In this document: positions 57,837-64,000 of the stretch, piece after piece
How the letters are laid out: each line of letters begins with the position of its first letter
Numbering within the stretch: position 1 is the first letter of the stretch
The notes under the pieces: model-generated
The model's database searches: none
What the model was told of the DNA's origin: nothing
The model's input: the letters and a program-made list of their open reading frames with translations, nothing else
Translations under genes and position numbers: made by a program
NCBI GenBank assembly: GCA_964588695.1
Contig: CAZPQK010000011.1
Span: 1 to 64,000, forward strand
Length of the DNA stretch: 64,000 nucleotides
Source: CAZPQK01 sp964588695
Lineage (GTDB): Bacteria; Krumholzibacteriota; Krumholzibacteriia; WVZY01; JAKEHA01
Reading direction: 5' to 3'

Positions 57837-58700
57837 TTGTCGACCACTTCCGACAACGCCCCACGTAGTGTGCTTCACTCATCCATCGCGATGCGTCTGA
57901 TCGCGTCGGCGGTGTTTATTCCGTGCTTCATTCTAATCGCGTTGCGCGGCGAAGTTCATTTTCTGTTGCTTACCAACTGCATTGTCGGACTTGGAATGTG
58001 GGAATTCTACTCGATAATGTGGAACATCGGCGTACGTCCGTACCGCGCGATTGGCATCCTCAGCGGGCTGTCGCTATTGTGGTACCTGTACCTTTATAGC
58101 GGTAAGTACGCTGGCATGTTCCTCACTATAGCGGTGCTAGCGTTAATGGCGCTCGAGATTACCCGACGCGACGGCCGCGGGGCGGTAACCCACCTGGCTA
58201 CGACCGCATTTGGTGTTATCTATGTCGGCTTTTTGGGTGCGCACCTGGTCTTGTTGCGAGAACTGCCGGTTCGCGTCGGATTGGAATATCACTACGGCGC
58301 CAGCTTTGTGTTCCTGGCGTTTTTCATTACCTGGTCATGCGATACCGGCGCATACTTTGTCGGCAAAAGTCTGGGCAGGCGCAAGATTTTGCCGCGCGTC
58401 TCTGCGGGCAAGACTTGGGAGGGAGCGATCGGCGGCGTCTTGCTGGCGATGGTGGGGGCGGTGGTCGCACGCTACTGGTTTGCAGACTATCTGACGACCG
58501 TGCAGGCGGTCCTTCTCGGCGCTGCAGCCGGTATCGTCGGACCGATTGGCGATTTTGCTGAGAGCATGATCAAGCGGGACGCAGACATCAAGGACACCTC
58601 CGAAGTGATCCCAGGCCACGGTGGCGTCCTGGACCGATTTGATAGTTTACTTTTCACCGCCCCGCTCCTATATTATTTCCTCAAGTTCGTTATTTTCTAA
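57837..58700 (+). CDS. cdsA: Phosphatidate cytidylyltransferase
   Basis: Makes CDP-diacylglycerol from phosphatidate and CTP, the branch point of phospholipid synthesis. The 287-residue integral membrane protein has about eight helices and the signature SAGKTWEGAIGG with the metal-binding ending GDFAESMIKRDADIKDTSEV and IPGHGGVLDRFDSL. It begins at TTG. It is located between uppS and dxr, the usual neighbourhood in Gram-negative bacteria. The N-terminal ten residues vary in the family. Confidence 0.95.
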   Translation: MSTTSDNAPRSVLHSSIAMRLIASAVFIPCFILIALRGEVHFLLLTNCIVGLGMWEFYSIMWNIGVRPYRAIGILSGLSLLWYLYLYSGKYAGMFLTIAVLALMALEITRRDGRGAVTHLATTAFGVIYVGFLGAHLVLLRELPVRVGLEYHYGASFVFLAFFITWSCDTGAYFVGKSLGRRKILPRVSAGKTWEGAIGGVLLAMVGAVVARYWFADYLTTVQAVLLGAAAGIVGPIGDFAESMIKRDADIKDTSEVIPGHGGVLDRFDSLLFTAPLLYYFLKFVIF

Positions 58701-58730
58701 TAACTTACGCCCCAAACTTAAAGGTACCGG

Positions 58731-59906
58731 GTGACAAAGCGGATCGTACTTCTGGGAGCCACCGGCTCGATTGGTCAGAGCGTTCTGGATGTGGTTGGCG
58801 ACCATCCAGATCGGTTTACGATCGTTGGCCTGGCGGCGAACTCCAGCGTCGAAGCGCTGTCCACAGCCGCGATCGCTCACCCCGACGCCAAGGTTACGCT
58901 GGCCGACGCGGATGCACGAAAGGCATTATCTGAACTTCCCCAGATGCGTCCGCGGATTGTGGACGACGGCGACGACTCACTGACGGCGCTCATCGCTGCG
59001 ACCGAGCCCGACATGGTAGTTAACGCGATGGTGGGTTTCGCGGGTATGGGGCCGACATTATTCGCAATCGAACGCGGCATCTCAGTGGCGCTAGCCAACA
59101 AGGAGACCATCGTAACCGGTGGTAACTTTGTACTCGACGCTGCCCGCAAGAGCGGGGCCTCGGTCCTGCCCGTGGACAGCGAGCACGTCGCCATCCATCA
59201 GTGTCTACAGGGCGCGGACATCGATTCGGTGCGCAGGATTGTTGTCACCGCATCAGGTGGCGCGCTTCGTGATCGCGGTGTAGGTGAACTGCATGCGGTT
59301 ACTGTCGATCAGGTGCTGGCGCACCCCACATGGAAAATGGGTCCGAAGATTACCGTCGACTGCGCGACCATGGCCAACAAGGGATTGGAAGTTATTGAGG
59401 CACATTGGTTCTTTGGGGTGCCCTACGACAACATCGACGTTGTCATCCATCCCCAGTCGATTGTTCACTCTTTTGTGGAGTTTACTGACGGATCGCTGTT
59501 GGCGCAGATGGGCGATCCGGATATGCGCGGCCCCATCGCTTATAGCCTGGCCTTTCCCGAACGGTTGGATACCCGGCAGCGCGGAGATGTGCTAGGGTTC
59601 CCGGATTTGACGTTTCGCGAAGTCGACATGGATCGTTATCCCAGTTTCGAGCTTGCGCTGGAAGCAGCGCGTGCGGGAGGGAATCGCCCAACGGTGTTCA
59701 ACGCCGCCAACGAAGTCGCGGTGAGCGCGTTTCTTAGCGGCGACATTGGATACCGCGACATCGCCACCTACACCGAAGCCGCGATGGGCGCGGTAAATGC
59801 GGCGCCGGTTACATCGCTCGACGACGTAATTGCTGCCGACCGCGAGACCCGCTCGTGGTTAGCCCGGACTTACACGCTCGACAACGTGGGGATACCGCGC
59901 GTTTAG
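58731..59906 (+). CDS. dxr: 1-deoxy-D-xylulose 5-phosphate reductoisomerase
   Basis: Second step of the MEP pathway of isoprenoid precursor synthesis, so this organism uses MEP rather than mevalonate. The 391-residue protein has the NADPH loop GATGSIGQSVLDVV, ANKETIVTGG, PVDSEHVAIHQCLQG (metal/substrate) and PTWKMGPKITVDCATMANKGLEV split over two motifs, and NAANEVAVSAFLSGDI near the end. It begins at GTG after a 30-bp spacer and ends 20 bp before rseP. Confidence 0.97.
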   Translation: MTKRIVLLGATGSIGQSVLDVVGDHPDRFTIVGLAANSSVEALSTAAIAHPDAKVTLADADARKALSELPQMRPRIVDDGDDSLTALIAATEPDMVVNAMVGFAGMGPTLFAIERGISVALANKETIVTGGNFVLDAARKSGASVLPVDSEHVAIHQCLQGADIDSVRRIVVTASGGALRDRGVGELHAVTVDQVLAHPTWKMGPKITVDCATMANKGLEVIEAHWFFGVPYDNIDVVIHPQSIVHSFVEFTDGSLLAQMGDPDMRGPIAYSLAFPERLDTRQRGDVLGFPDLTFREVDMDRYPSFELALEAARAGGNRPTVFNAANEVAVSAFLSGDIGYRDIATYTEAAMGAVNAAPVTSLDDVIAADRETRSWLARTYTLDNVGIPRV

Positions 59907-59926
59907 CGGACCCTCGGGAGAACTTA

Positions 59927-61306
59927 ATGCTACAAACAATTATCGCTGGTCTGTTTCTATTTGTGGTTGTCGTCGTGGTTCACGAATTTGGTCACTTCAT
60001 CGTGGCCAAGTGGGCTGGTATCTACGTTAAGACATTCTCGGTAGGTTTTGGAAAGAAGCTCTTTCGAAAGCGGTTTGGCGAAACCGAGTACACGCTTTCG
60101 ATGTTGCCGTTTGGCGGATACGTTAAGTTTGCAGGCGGCGAATACGAAGATGAGACACCGCAAACGATTGAAGATGCCGGCGGCGATTCCGATGAGGTCC
60201 CCGACAGCGAAATTCCACGCGAACGCCATTTCACATCCAAATCGCCGCTCAAGCGCGCAGCCGTACTGATTGCCGGCCCGTTTATGAATTATCTCCTCGC
60301 CGTTGTTGTTTATACCGGCGTGTTTGCGTTCTCCGGAACCCAAGTGATTCCCACCACCGAAATTGGCGGTGTCGAACCCAACACACCAGCAGCCGCGGTG
60401 GGCCTGCAAACCGGTGATGTTGTGCTCGAAATCGATGACGTACGCCCGCGCGATTGGAACGAGATGGTTTCCATCATCGCTAAAGACCCGTCAGCGACAC
60501 GGGAACTGCGCGTGCAGCGGGGTGGACAATCGATCACTGCTGACCTTACCCCTTACGTCAACGGGGATACCGTTCGCGTCGGAATCAGCCCGTATGTGCC
60601 CTCGGTCATCGGGAGAGTCAAGTCGGGCAAACCAGCTTACGAAGTGGGGATGCGTACCGGTGCCGTTATCGAATCGATTAACGATACGTTGACCACGCGG
60701 TTCTCCGACGTTCAACGCATCATCAATGCAAATGCGGAACGCCCCTTGTTAGTGCGATGGTCTTTGGATGGTGTCGCTCACACGGATACAATCACGCCTG
60801 AAGCGGTACAGACGCTCGCGCCCGGCAGCAAGACCGAGTTTGTTACGGTCGGGGCGATTGGAATTCAACAGTACTATGAACAGCGTCGTGAGAACATTCT
60901 TCGTGCGACGCAAATGGGTTTCCGCGCAACCCACAATCTGATGGGCGAGATCGTGGGTTACTTACGCCTGCTGTTTACCGGAAAGATGGGCGTCGATACG
61001 CTGGGCGGCCCAATTCTTATAACGCAGATGGCCGGTGACGTGTCGCGTTGGGGAATCGATTATCTGATGGGATTTTTGGCGTTTTTTAGCGTGAACTTGT
61101 GCATCTTTAATCTGTTGCCGCTGTTGCCGTTCGACGGCGGTCACCTAATGATGTTCGCGTACGAAGGTATGGTTGGGCGACCCGTAAATGCACGAATCCG
61201 AAACTGGATGCTCCAGGGCGGATTCATTCTGGTGATCGTCCTGATGTTGTTTGTGGTTTCCTTAGACTTTGCGCGTTGTTCAGGAGTTCTGCCGAGTCCG
61301 TTCTAA
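59927..61306 (+). CDS. rseP: RIP metalloprotease RseP (site-2 protease)
   Basis: Intramembrane zinc protease that cleaves anti-sigma factors and remnant signal peptides. The 459-residue protein has the zinc motif H19-E20-F-G-H23 in the first TM helix, a PDZ region (about 130-300) with GVEPNTPAAAVGLQTGDVVLEI, and the NLLPLLPFDGGHLMM motif completing the zinc site. An acidic loop (EYEDETPQTIEDAGGDSDEV) follows the first helix. The ATG 59927 lies eight bases after GGGAGA. Its last 27 bp overlap an antisense lipoprotein gene. Confidence 0.96.
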   Translation: MLQTIIAGLFLFVVVVVVHEFGHFIVAKWAGIYVKTFSVGFGKKLFRKRFGETEYTLSMLPFGGYVKFAGGEYEDETPQTIEDAGGDSDEVPDSEIPRERHFTSKSPLKRAAVLIAGPFMNYLLAVVVYTGVFAFSGTQVIPTTEIGGVEPNTPAAAVGLQTGDVVLEIDDVRPRDWNEMVSIIAKDPSATRELRVQRGGQSITADLTPYVNGDTVRVGISPYVPSVIGRVKSGKPAYEVGMRTGAVIESINDTLTTRFSDVQRIINANAERPLLVRWSLDGVAHTDTITPEAVQTLAPGSKTEFVTVGAIGIQQYYEQRRENILRATQMGFRATHNLMGEIVGYLRLLFTGKMGVDTLGGPILITQMAGDVSRWGIDYLMGFLAFFSVNLCIFNLLPLLPFDGGHLMMFAYEGMVGRPVNARIRNWMLQGGFILVIVLMLFVVSLDFARCSGVLPSPF

Positions 61307-61645
61307 GGAATTTTGCTTTTGCTGATCTCGCAGTCGGGTTTCCAACTCTGTGAAAACGCTGGCCCAGCGGGTCGGGTTGGCGTCGAGCGCGCGCATGGTG
61401 CGACGAACACGAGCGGTGTCCACCGATGCCTCCAGCCGAACGAAGAGCGTTTCGGCGCGCGCGGGGTCGCTGCGATAAACACTCCCTGCCGACTTGATAT
61501 CGGCGTAAACTTCGATGAGGTACAATTCGTCTTCGCTAAAACTAACCTGCGACTCCGGCTCTGTGCCTGAGCACGCTAGGATTCCGGCGAAGGCGAAGGC
61601 AACGCCGATGGTGCGCAGCATTCTGTGGGTTGCGTTGGCTCTCAT
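61280..61645 (-). CDS. Small lipoprotein, DUF4296-like, antisense to both neighbours
   Basis: A 121-residue product. After a few polar residues comes a hydrophobic segment and lipobox ILACS (a start at Met9 gives a cleaner signal peptide, MLRTIGVAFAFAGILACS). The mature part is helical: SEDELYLIEVYADIKSAG, ARAETLFVRLEASVD, and DANPTRWASVFTELETRLRDQ. This resembles the DUF4296 lipoprotein family of FCB bacteria; function unknown. GGAG precedes ATG 61645. It overlaps rseP by 27 bp and the tamA start by 38 bp. Confidence 0.65.
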   Translation of the reverse strand: MRANATHRMLRTIGVAFAFAGILACSGTEPESQVSFSEDELYLIEVYADIKSAGSVYRSDPARAETLFVRLEASVDTARVRRTMRALDANPTRWASVFTELETRLRDQQKQNSLERTRQNS

Positions 61646-63521
61646 TGTCTCCAGCCTATCCGCCCAACCCCTGAACGCGCAAGAACAAGACGATACTCCT
61701 CCCGAGCCGTTCATCAACAAAATCATATTTGAAGGCGCCGTCAACATCGACCACGGGCGGCTGCGGAAACTCATGCGCACCCGTCAGCCCAGTTGGCGCG
61801 CCATCTTTCGGCGTCCGCGACTCGACCGCAACCTCCTGCGTCGCGACATCGCGCAGTTGGAGGGGTACTACCATTCGGTCGGTTTTTTTGAAGCTGAAGT
61901 CCGGCTGGGGCGTCTAGATCTGTCTGACGATGGCCAGTTTGTCGATATTGTTATCGAAATCGACGAAGGTCGCCCGACTCGTGTCACGACGGTCTCGTTC
62001 TCGGCAAACTCGCTGATCGATCACGATGAGCTAACGAAGGGCCTTCGCCTGAATCCAGGAGAGCCGTACAACGCGTCACTGGTTGACACCGATTTGTACA
62101 CCATTCGTACTAAGTACTTTGATCGCGGGTACTTAGCTGTGTCGGTGACCGACTCGGTGACCGTTGAGGATCGTAGCGCCAGGATTCGGTACCAGATAGA
62201 GCCGGGAACCCAGATCTATATTGCCAATATTTCGGTGGTGGGGAATACCACCATTAAGCGGTCTATTGTGGACAAAGAGCTCACGTTTGCCGAAGGCGAG
62301 CTGTGTCGGCTTCGGGACCTGCTTAACACCCAGCGGAACCTCTTTGAAACGGGTTTGTTTACACTGGTGGATATTGACCCCACCAATCTGGATCCCCTTG
62401 AAAGAACGGTTGATGTCATGGTGCGCCTCCGCGAGCGCAAAGTTACCTACGTGGAGTTGGGTTTTGGAGTGGGAAATATTGTAGGAAGCCGTGTTGCTGC
62501 CGAATGGGGAACCCGCAACCTTCTAGGCACCGGGCGCGGCCTGCGGCTGCGTTCGGAATATGCGTTTGACGTGTTCGAAGACGATGAGTTTGACCTGAGT
62601 CGTATCCGTTTACAAAATCGCTTTTATCGGTACGACGCCGAGTTTCAACAGCGGTGGTTGTTTGGTGTAAAAGCGTTGCTGGCGCTAAACACGTTCTACG
62701 AAAAAGACGCTACCCTGGATCAAGTTGAGGTTAAGACGTTGGGTACGTCAATCGGAAGCACGCGTCGTTTGTCGCGCTATACCGACCTGAACCTGACGTT
62801 GTCGACCGAGCGTATCGAGCGTGAAGAGTTAGGCGAGGCCGAAGATGTGTCCACCAAGAACATTATTTCCACGCGGTTGGTGCAAGATCGCCGTGACTTT
62901 ATTCTCGACCCACAATCGGGTGTCTATCGTGCGGTCGAGTTTGGCGTCGCCGGTGGGATTCTTGCGGGCGATAGCGATTTCTTTACGACCAGCGCAACTT
63001 ACCAGCGCTACTACCGTCTCTCCCCGGGTTATGTTTTTGCGTGGCGTGTACGGGGTGGCGCCGCTGATATCTACGGCGGGTCATCGGAAGTACCGGTCGA
63101 GAATCGATTCTTTTCTGGTGGGGGTAGTTCGGTTCGCGGATACGACGAGAACTCGTTGGGTCCGCGCGAAGCCGACGACAACGGAGATCTGATTCCGGTA
63201 GGTGGGCGAGTGTTGATGTTAACCAACGCAGAGCTTCGCTATCCCATGCCCGTCCTGTCCAGGTTTAAAGTGTCTGGTGTTCTGTTTGCGGACGCGGGCA
63301 ATGTTTGGGCCAGCGGGCGTGCCGCGCGCGACGCCAATTTTCGGCTGTACAGCAGCAAGCAGGAAACAACGACGGATGACTATCGCTATAGCGTTGGGCT
63401 AGGACTTCGTTACAATACACCAATTGGTCCCATTCGGTTCGATTGGGGGCTACCAATAAAGCAGGACGCCTTCACCGACAAAGGTGGGCGTTTTCACATT
63501 AGTTTGGGTCAAATATTTTGA
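61608..63521 (+). CDS. TamA-like outer-membrane Omp85 protein (three POTRA)
   Basis: A 637-residue exported protein: signal peptide (MVRSILWVALALIVSSLSA), three POTRA domains (beginning FINKIIFEGAVNI, TRVTTVSFSANSL and IYIANISVVGNTT) and a C-terminal 16-strand barrel with the VRGY loop motif in SSVRGYDENSLGP. Three POTRAs and the tamB gene following with a four-base overlap point to TamA rather than BamA (five POTRAs), although the location after rseP is the usual BamA site. The start at 61608 lies inside the divergent lipoprotein gene. Confidence 0.88.
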   Translation: MVRSILWVALALIVSSLSAQPLNAQEQDDTPPEPFINKIIFEGAVNIDHGRLRKLMRTRQPSWRAIFRRPRLDRNLLRRDIAQLEGYYHSVGFFEAEVRLGRLDLSDDGQFVDIVIEIDEGRPTRVTTVSFSANSLIDHDELTKGLRLNPGEPYNASLVDTDLYTIRTKYFDRGYLAVSVTDSVTVEDRSARIRYQIEPGTQIYIANISVVGNTTIKRSIVDKELTFAEGELCRLRDLLNTQRNLFETGLFTLVDIDPTNLDPLERTVDVMVRLRERKVTYVELGFGVGNIVGSRVAAEWGTRNLLGTGRGLRLRSEYAFDVFEDDEFDLSRIRLQNRFYRYDAEFQQRWLFGVKALLALNTFYEKDATLDQVEVKTLGTSIGSTRRLSRYTDLNLTLSTERIEREELGEAEDVSTKNIISTRLVQDRRDFILDPQSGVYRAVEFGVAGGILAGDSDFFTTSATYQRYYRLSPGYVFAWRVRGGAADIYGGSSEVPVENRFFSGGGSSVRGYDENSLGPREADDNGDLIPVGGRVLMLTNAELRYPMPVLSRFKVSGVLFADAGNVWASGRAARDANFRLYSSKQETTTDDYRYSVGLGLRYNTPIGPIRFDWGLPIKQDAFTDKGGRFHISLGQIF

Positions 63522-64000
63522 GTGACGCTGCACCTCCCAAGACTTCGCGACGCCGTCGGTTCCGCACGGCATTGTCGTTTGTTCTCGCGGTTGTGTTAAG
63601 CGCGGCGATCGCCGTCGTGTTTGTTACCAAATCCTCATTTGTATCCAACCAGGTCAACGACTACGTTAATCGCTATCTAAAAGACACGCCCTTTGAGTTT
63701 CATTGCGAGTCTCTCACCGGTAACTACTTTCGGTCGGTATCGTTTGGAAACGTATCGCTGCGTTACGTTGCTGACGACAACAGTTTTGATGTCTTCCGAG
63801 CGGACGGCGTAACGATTGACTATCGGATCCTCGACGTGCTCCGCCTCAATCTAGTCGCCGACAACTTGACATTGCGCAACGTTTACGCGCGACTCACCAC
63901 CGACGAAAACGGCCAGCTTGTAATTCCTTCGCCGCCTCCCAAACCGGAGTCTTCGGTGTCGTCTGGCTTTACCGGACGGGTCGACGTCCGCAACTTTGTC
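63518..64000 (+). CDS. tamB: TamB-like inner-membrane/periplasmic translocation protein (3' truncated)
   Basis: The frame starts at TTG 63518 inside the tamA stop and runs open to the window end (161 codons visible). Residues 1-12 are basic (SRRRRF), residues about 14-37 form the membrane anchor (ALSFVLAVVLSAAIAVVFVT), and what follows is the start of an AsmA/TamB-like periplasmic body (LTGNYFRSVSFGNVSL, IDYRILDVLRLNL). TamB spans the periplasm and moves lipids or barrel substrates to TamA. Overlap with tamA by four bases supports the pair. Confidence 0.85.
   Translation, partial: MSDAAPPKTSRRRRFRTALSFVLAVVLSAAIAVVFVTKSSFVSNQVNDYVNRYLKDTPFEFHCESLTGNYFRSVSFGNVSLRYVADDNSFDVFRADGVTIDYRILDVLRLNLVADNLTLRNVYARLTTDENGQLVIPSPPPKPESSVSSGFTGRVDVRNFV

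Overview
The window is a moderately GC-rich, gene-dense bacterial chromosome segment. The cell is Gram-negative (RseP, TamA/TamB, LpoB-like lipoprotein, TolC/RND pump). Two large secreted proteins end in a FlgD-like sorting domain with the motif YPNPFNP, one of them with dockerin-like repeats. An alternative complex III with an A2-type cytochrome c oxidase, ThyX and a short EF-Ts complete the picture. This fits an uncultured lineage of the FCB superphylum or a neighbouring candidate phylum (Zixibacteria-like); the assignment is inferred from gene content, not from a marker tree. TTG and GTG starts are common, and pyrH appears to start with CTG.

Layout. 1-1.9 kb: 3' part of a secreted dockerin/sorting-domain protein, then a 627-bp gene-free stretch. 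2.5-11.4 kb: information-processing genes dnaJ, rsmE, yqeY, cvpA, mutS2, dnaG and rpoD, ending in a CAU tRNA and a terminator. 11.5-15.4 kb: accessory island with an AAC(6')-like acetyltransferase, an LtrA membrane protein and a secreted parallel beta-helix protein, with three copies of a hairpin repeat downstream of these genes. 15.6-25.3 kb: zinc-ribbon coiled-coil protein, RNase HI, RNase P RNA and recJ, then a tightly packed run (dtd, maf, mtnA, two SDRs, DUF2007, hydrolase, rhodanese, YigZ, VOC). 25.3-29.9 kb: response-regulator phosphatase, thyX, SerK-like protein, CPBP protease, an unknown membrane protein and RidA. 30.0-35.3 kb: a TetR domain running in frame into a TolC channel, then an RND permease with no adaptor gene. 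35.5-39.7 kb: LpoB-like and COG3014-like lipoproteins and a YyaL-like protein.

39.8-53.2 kb is a complete aerobic terminal respiratory block: SCO, cytochrome c oxidase I, III, IV and II (with a fused cytochrome c), heme O synthase, a polytopic membrane cytochrome c of unknown family, and alternative complex III subunits ActA, B, C, D and F. ActE is absent. The cytochrome c domain of the unknown protein is nearly a copy of the one on oxidase subunit II, so it is a good candidate for the electron link between complex III and the oxidase.

53.2-64 kb: rplM-rpsI, then rpsB-tsf-pyrH-frr-uppS-cdsA-dxr-rseP, the order familiar from many Gram-negatives. The last position holds a three-POTRA TamA-like protein followed by the start of tamB. 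A small antisense lipoprotein gene is wedged between rseP and tamA and overlaps both.
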